A DNA stretch of 64,000 nucleotides from an uncultured bacterium (GCA_937951485.1 CALEDJ010000025.1:29346-93345), one strand, 5' to 3'. Shown: positions 9,449-19,180, counted from the stretch's first letter. Notes: generated by a model not told the origin, from the letters alone. Numbers and translations: made by a program.

Positions 9449-9799
9449 GAACACATTCCTCCTTCGAAACGCATGTCAACCGTTTCTTCGTCGCCGACCG
9501 ACCCATAAGGCATCTTCCACGCCTGAAATAAGACCGCCGTGGTTAATATGCGCACCTGCCCTGCTCTGGACCTGCTCCGCCGCTGTTTCAGATTATCCTG
9601 ATTTTGCCTGCAAAAACCAGTTCGGCGTGCATCAGCCGAAACAAAGTTCCGGAGTATGGTTTCATCTTGCGCAATAACGCCATGACCCTTATACCAACTT
9701 CGCCGTTTGCCGTTTGTAATGACAGAATTTCTCAAGAAACACCCGCCTCAGGCAGGCACACTGCCACGACAATTCCCAACCATCAATCATCGGGCCTCT
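9449..9799. other. intergenic region, nothing recognised
   Basis: About 350 bp between the PHP gene and the 3' end of the GH116 gene. Apart from the ribosome binding site of the PHP gene next to 9449, I see no coding signature, RNA gene, array or strong promoter. Confidence 0.5.
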
Positions 9800-11878
9800 T
9801 CAGAAACCGCGCGTTGGCGCGTGCGCAGCCGGTCGTCCAAGCGCGGCATGGCCTTCCTGGTCCAGCGCCTGGAACAGGGTCCACACGCAGGTGTTCGAGT
9901 AATAATGAATGCCCCAACTGATTTCCCCGGTGTCGGGCTTGTAGGCCCAGGGGATATTCCACGGGTTTCGCTGGCGCAGGGCGATGTTGGCGTAACTTTC
10001 CTCGAAGAGCCGGACCGCCTCCTCGGTGCGGCCCGCGAAGGCGGCCATGGCGCAGAAGTTCCACACCTCCCCGATGGTAATGACGGCGGAATGCGCCGCA
10101 AAAGAATCGTCAATGCTTCCATCGGAGCGGACACCGTTCACCGCGCCGTATTCCGTGGCGCGGGCATTCAGTCGCAGCACGGCGTCTATCGTGGCGCGCA
10201 GTTTTTCCTCCGGTACGATGCGGCCCAGGCCGGCGGTGAAGGCGAACCACTGCCCGCACAGGGCGTTGGTCAGCGAGGTGTCGCTACGGCGCATGCCGGC
10301 GGGGTCGTTGTAGAGGCGGTAGTATTCGCCGGTCCAAAGCAGCCGGTCGAACGCCTCGGCGGCGCGTTCGCGGGTTTCCCGCATCAGTTCGGCGAAGGTC
10401 GCATCGCCCATACGGATTGCGGCGGCTTCCATGGCGTGCAACGCGGCGAGACTGATGCTGCCCGTATAGACGCTTGTGCCGTACCACGGCCAAACGTCGT
10501 AATACTGGTTGGCGGGGAAGCCGCTGTCACTGCCCGGCGCGTCGTTCACCAGCCCGTTACCGTCGGTATCCAGGGTCATGGCGAAACGCATCGCGCGCTG
10601 CATCGCCGGGTAAACTTCCCGCAGATAGGCGTCGTCGTTCCAGAGTCGGGCGTTGCGCCAGCAGGTGAGCACAAACTCGGTCGAAACGATGGGCTTCTGC
10701 AGGTCCCACATCGGCGTCCGTGTGCCCATCGGGGTCCCGAAACCAAAGGCGATTTGCCCGGATTCCGCCTGGGTGCGGATGAATTCCCGCATCGTCGCTT
10801 TTTCACATTCCGGCCACAGCAGCGCCAGGGGAAAAGACCCGTTAAAACGGCAGACGAACGTTTCGGTGATCGGGCAGCCTGTGAAGGATTCGTTCAGGAA
10901 GAATCGTCCGTCGTCCATCCACCACGAATTGCGGCCCAGAATGTACAGACCGTTGATCAGCGCATCCTGGAGCATCGGAGGAATGTCGCTGTGGTAGATG
11001 CGCTCCTGCCACCGGACAATCGCGGCCTCGATGGCCCTGCCCTGCGGCAACGCGGCGTCCAGCACCCGCGCGGCGTCCGCATAGGTCGCGGCGTAGCGGT
11101 GGCGGAGTCGTTCCCCGTCGCTGGAGTCCCACTCCGGAAAATGCCATGCCAGCGCGAACAGCACATCGGCGGACTCACCGGGTTGCAGCATCTTCAACGC
11201 CGAGCACCACATCAAGGTCTCATCTTTGCCGTGCTGTATTGTCCATCCCTCGCCCAGCGCGCCGATGGCGTACGATCCCTTCGCGATCCGGCAGGCGAGG
11301 CCGTGGCGGGGTGCTTCCGGCTGGGCGGGGTCTTCGCCGAAAAACCGCGCCCTCCGCACCTCATCCTGCATCGGGTCCCAGTCAAACCGTATGGCTGCCT
11401 CCTTGGGCAGTATCCCGCTGTTTTCCACGGTGAAGCGGAAGAAAATCACAGGCATTTCGGACGCCGCGTAGTCATGCGGAATCAATGGCGCAAACGCGCG
11501 CAAATGAACGCGGGCATCCCTGAATCTGTCGCCGAAATCCACATCGGCGCAGGGGAAATGCCCCCAGAATCGCAGACCTGTTCGAGGAGGATGCGCGGAA
11601 AACATCGGAAATTCCTCGCCTCCGATGCGCAACAGGAAGCCGCAGCGCGGCCCCGTCGGCGCGGGCGACAGCCAGTTGTTCTCCAGCGTGTTCGCACCAA
11701 GGACTCCCGCTGAAGTGAACTCCACAAAGCCGGTACCCAGCGCTCCCAGCGGAACCCCTTCGGCGGCGTTGCCGCACTCATACCACACGCCGGATACGGA
11801 CCCCGCATAGCCCGGGGCGTTAAAAACGGCGATTTCCGACTGTGCATGTAACAAAAGAAGAGAGATCATGATCGTCAT
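9800..11878 (-). CDS. GH116-family beta-glycosidase (GBA2/glucosylceramidase-like)
   Basis: 692 residues. The N-terminal domain begins with the family-typical GVPLGALGTGFVEF stretch and continues through a beta-sandwich. The C-terminal (alpha/alpha)6 barrel has ETFVCRFNGSFPLALLWPE, around the region of the nucleophile in GH116. It also has TDGNGLVNDAPG and NQYYDVWPWYG, the latter aligning with the acid/base Asp segment. GH116 enzymes cleave beta-glucosides, beta-xylosides or beta-N-acetylglucosaminides. The start is the ATG at 11878, preceded by AAGGGA; the frame is open further upstream but carries no homologous sequence. The short hydrophobic N-terminus (MTIMISLLLLHAQS) may be a signal peptide. 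It is a stand-alone minus-strand gene. Confidence 0.85.
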   Translation of the reverse strand: MTIMISLLLLHAQSEIAVFNAPGYAGSVSGVWYECGNAAEGVPLGALGTGFVEFTSAGVLGANTLENNWLSPAPTGPRCGFLLRIGGEEFPMFSAHPPRTGLRFWGHFPCADVDFGDRFRDARVHLRAFAPLIPHDYAASEMPVIFFRFTVENSGILPKEAAIRFDWDPMQDEVRRARFFGEDPAQPEAPRHGLACRIAKGSYAIGALGEGWTIQHGKDETLMWCSALKMLQPGESADVLFALAWHFPEWDSSDGERLRHRYAATYADAARVLDAALPQGRAIEAAIVRWQERIYHSDIPPMLQDALINGLYILGRNSWWMDDGRFFLNESFTGCPITETFVCRFNGSFPLALLWPECEKATMREFIRTQAESGQIAFGFGTPMGTRTPMWDLQKPIVSTEFVLTCWRNARLWNDDAYLREVYPAMQRAMRFAMTLDTDGNGLVNDAPGSDSGFPANQYYDVWPWYGTSVYTGSISLAALHAMEAAAIRMGDATFAELMRETRERAAEAFDRLLWTGEYYRLYNDPAGMRRSDTSLTNALCGQWFAFTAGLGRIVPEEKLRATIDAVLRLNARATEYGAVNGVRSDGSIDDSFAAHSAVITIGEVWNFCAMAAFAGRTEEAVRLFEESYANIALRQRNPWNIPWAYKPDTGEISWGIHYYSNTCVWTLFQALDQEGHAALGRPAAHAPTRGF

Positions 11879-11972
11879 GGCGGATTTCCCTTCTCGCTGT
11901 GTTTCAATATCATAGCGGAATGGGGCATGGAACCGCGAACATCGCGTGATGGGGAGGAGGCCATCCTCTCTT

Positions 11973-12096
11973 GTTATACCGCTCCTGCGGTGTAACGCAA
12001 AGGTATCTGAGATGATGTGCCGCCGGATCATTGCGTTGCCCCGCAGGTGCGGTGCAACGAGGCCTACAGGTTCTATATGTCCTATCAGGCCTGTTC
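11973..12096. repeat. two GTTGC-type hairpins followed by a 9-nt-period array
   Basis: Two imperfect inverted repeats occur: GTTATACCGC / GCGGTGTAAC at 11973-11996, and GTTGCCCCGC / GCGGTGCAAC at 12034-12057. Each has 10-bp arms, a 4-nt loop and one mismatch. Four 9-nt units (GGCCTACAG, GTTCTATAT, GTCCTATCA, GGCCTGTTC) follow at 12061-12096. A similar hairpin-plus-array composite occurs at 32274-32353. Confidence 0.7.
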
Positions 12097-12116
12097 TCTC
12101 AAAAATATAAGCGTGA

Positions 12117-13607
12117 TTACTTGAGAATTTTCCGGCCTTCGGAGGACTTGATGCCGGAAATAATGCGCTCAAAGCCTTCCTCGTTGCTGCACGCGGAAAT
12201 GGCTTCCTCTTTGGTGACCAGGCCCTTTTGATAAAGTTCCACGGCGTACTGGTCGAAGGTGCGCATGTCGCCGTCAATTTCCATGATCCCGTGGAGTTTG
12301 TCGAGGTCTCCCTCCAGAATGGCATCGCGGACGATGGGACGCCCGCCGAGCAGGATTTCCACGCAGGGGATACGTCCGCCGCCGATGCGTTTGAGCAGTC
12401 GCTGGCAGACGACGCCCTGAAGGGTGTAGGCAATTTCCTGGCGAATAAGGTCACGCTCGTTTTGCGGGAAATAACTGATCATGCGGTTGATGGTGTCCAC
12501 GGCGGTGGTCGTGTGCAGGGTGCTGAAGACCAGATGGCCGGTTTCCGCTGCGCTCAACCCGGCGCGAATGGTGTCAATGTCCCGCATTTCGCCGACCAGG
12601 ATTACATCGGGGTCTTCGCGAAGCGACCCGCGCAGCGCGTTGGCGAAAGACAGCGTGTCGCGCCCCACCTGACGTTGCGAGACGATGCTCTGCTTGTCGG
12701 TGTACACGTATTCGATGGGGTCTTCGATGGTGATGATGTTCACCTTTCGGGTGGCGTTGACGTAGTCAACCATGGCCGCCAGCGTGGTGGATTTGCCGCT
12801 GCCGGTAACCCCGCAACAAAGGAACAAGCCACGGTGTTTGTGGCAAATCTGCCGGACCACGTCCGGGATATGCAGTTTTTCGAAGGGCAGCGGATTTTCC
12901 GGGATCAACCGAATGGCAAGGGCGGTGGCGCCGCTTTTAATATAGCCGCTGATACGGAGATAACCGATACCCGCCGCGTGGTACTGGAAACTTGATTCCC
13001 GTTCGGTTTCCAGCAGGTTCAGTTCGGATTCCCCGCCGAGTTGCAACATGATTTCGCGCATGTCCTCGGCGGATATCACCGGCATGTCCAGCGGCATCAG
13101 ATCATTGTCCACCCGGATGAAGGGCCGGTTGCCCGCACGCAGATGAAGGTCCGACGCATTACGCTTTCGCATCAACTCGATCATCAAATTGATGTTGAAG
13201 CCGGACTTGACATACGAGTCAACATCCAATGTCCAAGTCTTGGACCGCATGGTCTCTTTCGCGAAGGATTCAACCATTTTGTCCAGCGGCAGCAACTGTG
13301 AGATTTGTCGCCATTCAAAAGGCGGGGCCGTCAGACGACAGATGCCGTCCTCCATTTTCACCCGTCCGCCGATCTGCGATGATTTCATCGCAGCATCAAC
13401 CTCTTCGGGATTCACGCCCTCCCGCAGGACGAACGAGACCATCATGTAGTTGACCCGTTTGCTCAGGTCCGTCCCTTTCGCATGAATGGAGCACCCCGAT
13501 GTCTTGAAGTGTACTTCAGCAGGCGTGCCGCACTGCCGGATGACCTCGTGCAAGCCGATGCGGAAAACATCAAGGATTGTACTGCTGGATTGACTGCCGA
13601 TGAACAT
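12117..13607 (-). CDS. pilT: PilT/PilU-like type IV pilus retraction ATPase with extra N-terminal domain
   Basis: 496 residues. The C-terminal about 350 residues are a classic PilT ATPase: the N-terminal PilT subdomain ASDLHLRAGNRPFIR, Walker A GVTGSGKST (about 265-273), the Asp box IITIEDPIEYV, Walker B ILVGEMRD, and the His box STLHTTTAVDTINRMI. PilT hexamers power retraction of type IV pili at the inner membrane. The first about 130 residues (start to the KTWTLDVDSY region) are extra relative to the usual 345-370-residue PilT, and I do not recognise them. The ATG at 13607 has AAGGTGG just upstream. It is divergent from the cytochrome c peroxidase gene. PilZ and prepilin-like genes occur elsewhere in the window, but no pilus operon is adjacent. 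Confidence 0.9.
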   Translation of the reverse strand: MFIGSQSSSTILDVFRIGLHEVIRQCGTPAEVHFKTSGCSIHAKGTDLSKRVNYMMVSFVLREGVNPEEVDAAMKSSQIGGRVKMEDGICRLTAPPFEWRQISQLLPLDKMVESFAKETMRSKTWTLDVDSYVKSGFNINLMIELMRKRNASDLHLRAGNRPFIRVDNDLMPLDMPVISAEDMREIMLQLGGESELNLLETERESSFQYHAAGIGYLRISGYIKSGATALAIRLIPENPLPFEKLHIPDVVRQICHKHRGLFLCCGVTGSGKSTTLAAMVDYVNATRKVNIITIEDPIEYVYTDKQSIVSQRQVGRDTLSFANALRGSLREDPDVILVGEMRDIDTIRAGLSAAETGHLVFSTLHTTTAVDTINRMISYFPQNERDLIRQEIAYTLQGVVCQRLLKRIGGGRIPCVEILLGGRPIVRDAILEGDLDKLHGIMEIDGDMRTFDQYAVELYQKGLVTKEEAISACSNEEGFERIISGIKSSEGRKILK

Positions 13608-13819
13608 AGACCACCTTCATAACGCCGCAGAACGCAGACCTCGCGGTTGGTTTCAAGGGGAGGGAAGCATAGCACAAGACGTTCAGGACAGTCAAAAGCC
13701 GCGCGCGCTTGACATTGTAGTCGCATTTGCGCGAATCTGTAGGAAATGGAAGGCCGGTCGGGTGAGGCAAGCCTGCGACCGGCGTGTGCGGCCAAACCAT
13801 TACCAAAGGGAGGCATCTC

Positions 13820-15199
13820 ATGAAACGACTGATTGTTGTTCTGATTGTTCTCGTTTTATTTTCCCTGTCGCTTCCGGTGTCCAACCTGATTGCGGGTCTT
13901 CCGGCCGGCACGCTGCGCACAGTCACCTCGGACGATCCGCTATATCGCAACGCAATGGCGGTGCTGGGGGCGAAATGTGTGAACTGCCATACTCCGGAAT
14001 ACAAGCTGCCATTCTATGCGGCTTTCCCTATTGCCAAGGGCATCATTGAGCATGACATCCGCACCGGTCTCAAGTTCATCAACTACCTGGAAACCCTGAT
14101 TCCGGAGGAAGGTGAACCGGTATCCGAAGTGGTGCTGGCGAAGACCGAGCAGGTCATCGCGGATGGGAGCATGCCGCCGATGCGCTATCTTGCGTTGCAT
14201 TGGAACGGCGGACTTACGAAGGCGGAACGTGAAACGGTGCTTAAATGGATTCAAGATGTTCGCGCCCAGCACTATGCCACCGAAGGGGTTGCGCCGAAAT
14301 TCCGGCATGAAATGGTGCAGCCGCTTCCCCCAGTGGAAAGTCTGAACCTCGATGCGCGAAAGGTCGCCCTCGGTGACAAACTGTTCCACGATCCGCGCCT
14401 TTCCACCGATAACACCATTTCCTGCGCCAGTTGTCATGACTTGCAGAAGGGCGGCACCGACCAGGCGCGATTTTCCACGGGCGTGGGCGGCGCCGTCGGC
14501 GACATCAATGCGCCGACTGTCTTCAACGCCGGCTTCCAGTTCATGCAGTTCTGGGACGGCCGCGCCGCCGATTTGCAGGAGCAGGCTGATGGGCCGGTCA
14601 ATAACCCCATCGAAATGGCGTCAAACTGGCCGGAGGTCATCGGAAAACTGGAGCAGGACGAGGCGCTCACGCGGGAATTTCTGGCTGTCTATCCGGGAGG
14701 TTACAGCAAAGATACCATTACCGAAGCCATTGCAGTCTTCGAGGAATCTCTGCTGACCCCTTCACGCTTTGACCGCTATCTCCAGGGTGAGGAAAACGCC
14801 TTGACCGATAATGAGAAACGCGGCTACGCCTTATTCAAGCAGTATGGATGCGCCACCTGTCACGCAGGAAAAATACTTGGCGGACAATCGTTCGAGAAGA
14901 TGGGGCTGTATCAGGACTACTTCGCGGATCGGGGTAATGTGCACACCCCGGATTACGGGCGCTTTAATTTCACACAGCGCGAAGAAGACCGCTTCAAACT
15001 CAAGGTGCCCACCCTGCGCAATATCGCCATAACGTTCCCCTATTTCCACGACGGCACGACCAGCGACCTCAAGGAAGCGGTCAACACCATGGTGAAATAT
15101 CAGACGCGCCATGCGCGCATCAGCGACCGCGAAGCGGACCTGATTGTCGCTTTTCTCAAATCGCTGACCGGCGAATTGGCGGGGCAGCCGCTCCAGTAA
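13820..15199 (+). CDS. three-haem cytochrome c peroxidase (YhjA/MauG family)
   Basis: 459 residues with a strong N-terminal hydrophobic export signal. Three CxxCH haem-binding motifs are present: CVNCH (53-57), CASCH (202-206) and CATCH (344-348). The last two lie in a di-haem peroxidase domain with LGDKLFHDPRLS, NAPTVFNAGF, FWDGRA and the C-terminal VPTLRNI segment. The extra N-terminal haem module resembles quinol-peroxidase proteins such as E. coli YhjA, which reduce hydrogen peroxide in the periplasm with electrons from the quinol pool. The ATG at 13820 is preceded by AAAGGGAGG; a longer in-frame start lacks support. It is monocistronic and divergent from pilT. Confidence 0.88.
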   Translation: MKRLIVVLIVLVLFSLSLPVSNLIAGLPAGTLRTVTSDDPLYRNAMAVLGAKCVNCHTPEYKLPFYAAFPIAKGIIEHDIRTGLKFINYLETLIPEEGEPVSEVVLAKTEQVIADGSMPPMRYLALHWNGGLTKAERETVLKWIQDVRAQHYATEGVAPKFRHEMVQPLPPVESLNLDARKVALGDKLFHDPRLSTDNTISCASCHDLQKGGTDQARFSTGVGGAVGDINAPTVFNAGFQFMQFWDGRAADLQEQADGPVNNPIEMASNWPEVIGKLEQDEALTREFLAVYPGGYSKDTITEAIAVFEESLLTPSRFDRYLQGEENALTDNEKRGYALFKQYGCATCHAGKILGGQSFEKMGLYQDYFADRGNVHTPDYGRFNFTQREEDRFKLKVPTLRNIAITFPYFHDGTTSDLKEAVNTMVKYQTRHARISDREADLIVAFLKSLTGELAGQPLQ

Positions 15200-15234
15200 C
15201 AGAAGCGATGTCTTCAAGCGGGTTTCCGATCGAC

Positions 15235-15339
15235 GCATTTGCGAAATAGGCTTTTTCCCGGAACATCAGAAAAATTTCTGTCGGAAATAGCAGGAGTTTT
15301 CGATCGCAGGGTCGGCAGCAATGCTCATTTCGCAAATGC
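15235..15339. repeat. GCATTTGCGAAAT inverted-terminus element, copy 1
   Basis: GCATTTGCGAAAT at 15235-15247 is repeated as its exact complement at 15327-15339 (13-bp perfect inverted termini, about 105 bp in all). Two related elements lie at 41064-41159 and 51551-51649. No coding capacity is seen. Confidence 0.75.
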
Positions 15340-15395
15340 CTGCGTTCCGAATTCTGGCACAGAATCGGAATCCCGCGCCCCTTTTCGTTCATGAA

Positions 15396-15897
15396 CTATC
15401 TTGTCATGTAACGGGGAATTACAGGGCGTTGCCAAGTACGCTGACACCATACAGTGTTCGCGCCGTGGTCGCATTCGCGGGGGGGCTTTCCGGTGGGGAC
15501 ATATTGCACGAACTCCGCGTGGCCATCCATATACAGGGTATTTGCGCCACCCGGCACATGGTTCATGGCAAACCCCACACCGGAAGAGGAGGGTTCTTCA
15601 TTTACCACGTCGAACGCGACAATGATCGTGGACTGCGCCTGCGCGCTGGCCGCCGGGTTGTTGATGTCGGTGATCATGAAGTGCTCGATGCCTTCCCGAA
15701 GCCGATAGATGGTGCTGCCTCCCCGCAGTCCAAAGGGCGGATGGACCTGGAGATCGCTGTCGAAGTGTGCGGCGCGCCTCTGCGGCTTGCTGCGGCGGCA
15801 ACTCAGAGGTGGTAAGGGCATTTCCGCTTATTCCAATTACCACAAGTAACTTAATCAACTTGAACCCCCAGCGTTTTTTGCTTGAACATGGCTTCAT
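15396..15897 (-). pseudogene. decayed DUF1559 prepilin-like gene
   Basis: From an ATG at 15897 (AAAGGAGAA just upstream) the reading begins MKPCSSKKRWGFKLIKLL, a degraded prepilin leader in which the conserved Glu after the cleavage Gly-Phe has become Lys. After about 30 codons the homology shifts into another frame. It resumes directly with the C-terminal part of the family: [16 protein letters not shown] and NHVPGGANTLYMDGHAEF, ending at 15396. The middle of the protein, roughly 130-150 residues judging by the intact relative at 26728-27591, is missing. The leader Glu change, the internal deletion and the frameshift together make this a clear pseudogene. Confidence 0.85.
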
Positions 15898-16024
15898 TTC
15901 TCCTTTCATGCCAACAGGGATCATCGCCCTGCCACTGTATGATGCGTCGTAACAACGCCAACAACAGCCTTCATCATATCAGATATGCGGAAAATACGAA
16001 AGACTTATAACGCGAGGTGGGCAG

Positions 16025-17176
16025 TCAATCTGTTGCGCCGGCGTTATCAGGCTTTTGCGCGAGCGTGCGCAGGAGTCCCTCGGCGTAGAGCGCGCGGCGG
16101 CAGGGTCCCAATCCCGGTACTGCCGCCAGTTCTTCCGGGGTTTGCGGATTGAGGCGGGCGATTTCCCACAGGATGTCACGGGGCATAACCACGTCCGACT
16201 CAACGCCCCGGCTCTGGGCGGCTTCTTTCCGCCATTGCTGCAACAAGCGATAGCGGTTGCTGATTTCCCTGGGTTGCCTCGTATTGGCCTTGGGGAGTTC
16301 GGGGGTGCGTTGGTGTTTGCTTTTGGCGATGGCCGCAAGAATGCGCGGGCCGTAGCGGTCGGCGAGTTTCGAGGGGAAGCCTTGCAGGCTGCGAAGTTCC
16401 TGGACGTCGGCAGGGGCGCATTCTGCAAGCAGCAGCAGGTGGGCATCGCTCAGCACTTTGAACGGGGGCAGATTGCGGCGTCGGGCTTCCGCATCGCGAA
16501 AGGCATACAGCGCCCTGAGGATGGCGCGCGCCTCCGGCGCGATGCGACGCGCGCCCCGCACCGACCAGAATCCCTCCACGCCGTCGTTTCGGTCCTCCAG
16601 CACGATGTAGCGTTCCTGATCAAAGATTTCCAGCGCCTCTTGCAGCCGCCCCGCCGCGTCGAGCCGCGCCGCGAGATCATCGCGAAGTCGCAGCAGGTAA
16701 TGGGTATCCATTCGGGCGTAGTCCAGCAGCGCCTTGGCGATGGGGCGCGCCGCCCAGTTGGCTTTTTGGTATTTCTTGCTCAGCGCAACCCCGTAAAATT
16801 TCTGGAGCAGGCCCGCCAGTCCCATGCTCTCATAACCCAATACCCGCACCGCCCACATCGTATCAAAGAGATTGGTCACGTCCCATCCATAATGACGTTT
16901 CAGCAGTAATAAGTCATAACTGGAGGCATGAAAAACCTTTTCGATGCCGGAATCGGCCAGAATTTCGCCCATGCCGCACAGGGGGAATCCGGCCAGGGGG
17001 TCTATGATGAAATCGCGGTCCGCCGTGGAGACCTGCAAGAGGCAGATGCTTTCCTGGTAGGCGAAGAGGCTGTTCGCTTCCAGATCAACTGCAATACGCG
17101 GCTCCTGGCGAAGGATTTTAATGCATCCTTGCCAGGCTTCCGGCGTTTCAACGAGTTCGTAGGCGGGTAATTCCAC
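16025..17176 (-). CDS. rnd: ribonuclease D
   Basis: 383 residues. The DEDDy 3'-5' exonuclease core is complete: Asp31 and Glu33 in VDLEANS, Asp88 in HASSYDLLLL, and Tyr153/Asp157 in LDYARMDTHYLL. An HRDC domain follows (about 210-290: RILRALYAFRDAEAR... VLSDAHLLLLAE), and then a second HRDC-like helical segment. RNase D trims the 3' ends of tRNAs and other small RNAs in the cytoplasm. The start is a GTG at 17176 with AAAGG about 7 nt upstream, giving the canonical N-terminus; no ATG is available in frame nearby. It is monocistronic, between the DUF1559 pseudogene and the GH31 gene. Confidence 0.9.
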   Translation of the reverse strand: MELPAYELVETPEAWQGCIKILRQEPRIAVDLEANSLFAYQESICLLQVSTADRDFIIDPLAGFPLCGMGEILADSGIEKVFHASSYDLLLLKRHYGWDVTNLFDTMWAVRVLGYESMGLAGLLQKFYGVALSKKYQKANWAARPIAKALLDYARMDTHYLLRLRDDLAARLDAAGRLQEALEIFDQERYIVLEDRNDGVEGFWSVRGARRIAPEARAILRALYAFRDAEARRRNLPPFKVLSDAHLLLLAECAPADVQELRSLQGFPSKLADRYGPRILAAIAKSKHQRTPELPKANTRQPREISNRYRLLQQWRKEAAQSRGVESDVVMPRDILWEIARLNPQTPEELAAVPGLGPCRRALYAEGLLRTLAQKPDNAGATD

Positions 17177-17275
17177 AAATACCTTTTATCCTTCATGACT
17201 GCCCTATTATACAATCTTTGTTGAGGCCGGCACATCTCCCCGTGACATGGGACCGCTCATCACCATGGCGTTGCC

Positions 17276-19051
17276 TTATTCCCAGTGAATCACATACATG
17301 TGGGCGCTGGTGTCTGAACTGCGGACGATGACCCGGTTCTTCTCGGGCAGATAACCCCATGCATCGCTGTCGAGAGAGCGGCCGTCGCATTCAATCCGGG
17401 TGGGGCGGCGTTCAGCGAAAATACGCAATATGTGTGGTTTGCCGATGCCGTCCAAGGCGATCCGCGTTGTCGCGCCGTGCGCCACCGTCACGGTCAACGC
17501 GCCGCTGTAGTCCGTGTGGTGGACGGTGAACCGGTTCTCCCCGCAGGGGTAGAGGTTCAGCGTCAGGAAACCTTCCCAGTCACGTTCGCCGATGCCGGTA
17601 TAGTCGCGGGCTATCTGCATGGGGATGATGGCGCCGTCACGGACATAAACCGGGAACTTCTCGACGGGAAAATCGCTGGTGAAGGTTGCGGGGCCTTCGA
17701 TGAGTTGCCTGTCATCGAAGAAATAACGCCAGCGTCCCGGCGGCAACGCCACCTCGCGCGACTCGCCGGGCCGGTACATGGGCGCAACCAGGAAATCATC
17801 GCCAAAGAGATAATGATATTTCCCTTCTTTCAGGGGGCGCATGAGCGGTTTGCCGCCGTGGTGGCAGGCGACGGTGTGGCTGTACATGTAGGGGACCAGT
17901 TCGGTGTGCAGCCAGGAGAAGCGGCGGATGAGTTCCAGTTCGAGTTCGCTGCGCTTCCACATGCGGCGCTCGCCATGTCCGCCGTTCAGAAAGAGGCCGC
18001 AAAACGTGGAGAACTGCGCCCAGCGGATGTACAGCGCGGGGGGGATTTCTCTGCCGCCGTGATAGCCGCCGATGTCTGATCCGATGATGTTGTAGCCCAT
18101 CCTGGCGCTTTCCAGAATCAGCCGGATGGCGCGTTCCAAACCCCGCCGTTCCTCTCTCCACTCATGACGGGTGTCGCCAATCCAGTTGACGGGCGAGGCG
18201 TCAAAGGGCGAAAACCCTTCCGGATGCCCCCAGGGCATGACACTGTCCAAAGACCGCGACAGTGTGATAAACTCCGGGTTCCGGGTTAAGCCATGTTGGT
18301 ATTCATCGCGGTAATAATGGTCCATGTAGCGGCGGGTGGTTTTCCATCCGCCATGTACGCGCTTATAGGGGATGGGGACTTTTCCTCCGACCCAGTTCGC
18401 GAAATAGGTCGCGGTACCGTCCAGTTTCCAGCCGTCAACGCCCCAGTCAAAAACCTGCTGTTGCAGGCCGCGCCACCAGCGCATCGCCTCGGGATTCGTG
18501 TAATCAATCAGCCCGCCACGCCCTTTCCACCAGGGTATTTCGGCGTCGTCGGTCGCAAGATATCCTTTACGCACGGCTTCCTGAAACCAGTCACCGGAGT
18601 CCTGGATGGCGGTGTCCTTGCTGTAACTGTTGACCATCCCCGTCATCCAGAGGACCACGCGGATGCCCCGGTCTTCCAAATCCTTGAAGAATTGCGCGGG
18701 ATTGGGGAATCGCGCCTCGTCCACGATAAAATCGTTGTAGCGCGTGGACCATGGACTGTCAATCAAGATCGTGCGCACGGGGAAATCATGCTCCAGATAG
18801 CCGTTGAGCAGTTCCAGCGTGAACTCGGCGGTGTTATAGTCGTCTTCCCACAGCCAACACTCCAACGCCCAGGGGGGCGTGATGGGCGGTCGCGTGTGCC
18901 GCTGGGCGTTGAATGGCATGCCCCAGAAGGGCAACACGACAGAGAAGTAAAAAAAGACCAGCAAAAAAATCAACGCGCCTGCAATACCAATCGCGAAACG
19001 CCGCAACCAGGTTTTCCACCGGCTGCGTCTCTGATGATTTCCAATCGCCAT
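17276..19051 (-). CDS. membrane-anchored GH31 alpha-glycosidase
   Basis: 591 residues. An N-terminal membrane anchor (about 14-42) is followed by a GH31 TIM barrel. It has WALECWLWEDDYN, the nucleophile region GVDGWKLDGTA, the substrate pocket segment FSPFDASPVNWIGD, and the acid/base region IIGSDIGGY. A C-terminal beta-sandwich follows (YLFGDDFLVAPMY, VYVRDGAIIPM). GH31 enzymes hydrolyse alpha-glucosides, alpha-xylosides or sulfoquinovosides; which one cannot be read from sequence alone. The ATG at 19051 has GGGAGA 7 nt upstream. The frame stays open for about 2 kb upstream only because it is antisense to the next gene. It is divergent from the GH106-like gene across about 130 bp. Confidence 0.88.
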   Translation of the reverse strand: MAIGNHQRRSRWKTWLRRFAIGIAGALIFLLVFFYFSVVLPFWGMPFNAQRHTRPPITPPWALECWLWEDDYNTAEFTLELLNGYLEHDFPVRTILIDSPWSTRYNDFIVDEARFPNPAQFFKDLEDRGIRVVLWMTGMVNSYSKDTAIQDSGDWFQEAVRKGYLATDDAEIPWWKGRGGLIDYTNPEAMRWWRGLQQQVFDWGVDGWKLDGTATYFANWVGGKVPIPYKRVHGGWKTTRRYMDHYYRDEYQHGLTRNPEFITLSRSLDSVMPWGHPEGFSPFDASPVNWIGDTRHEWREERRGLERAIRLILESARMGYNIIGSDIGGYHGGREIPPALYIRWAQFSTFCGLFLNGGHGERRMWKRSELELELIRRFSWLHTELVPYMYSHTVACHHGGKPLMRPLKEGKYHYLFGDDFLVAPMYRPGESREVALPPGRWRYFFDDRQLIEGPATFTSDFPVEKFPVYVRDGAIIPMQIARDYTGIGERDWEGFLTLNLYPCGENRFTVHHTDYSGALTVTVAHGATTRIALDGIGKPHILRIFAERRPTRIECDGRSLDSDAWGYLPEKNRVIVRSSDTSAHMYVIHWE

Positions 19052-19180
19052 GTTTCTGTCTCCCATAGCGCTAGTGTCATGCCGTCCCCGGCGTCTATCG
19101 TACCTGCTGCGCAGACCGATTGTCACATAAAGTCCCCTCTTATGGTTGCCCTGGCCTCGGACGACCCCCGGAGCCGCACG

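Noticed and set aside
9707-11713. 668-codon open frame on the plus strand
   Set aside because: It is antisense to the GH116 gene, its translation has no recognisable domain and the opposite strand carries clear family motifs.
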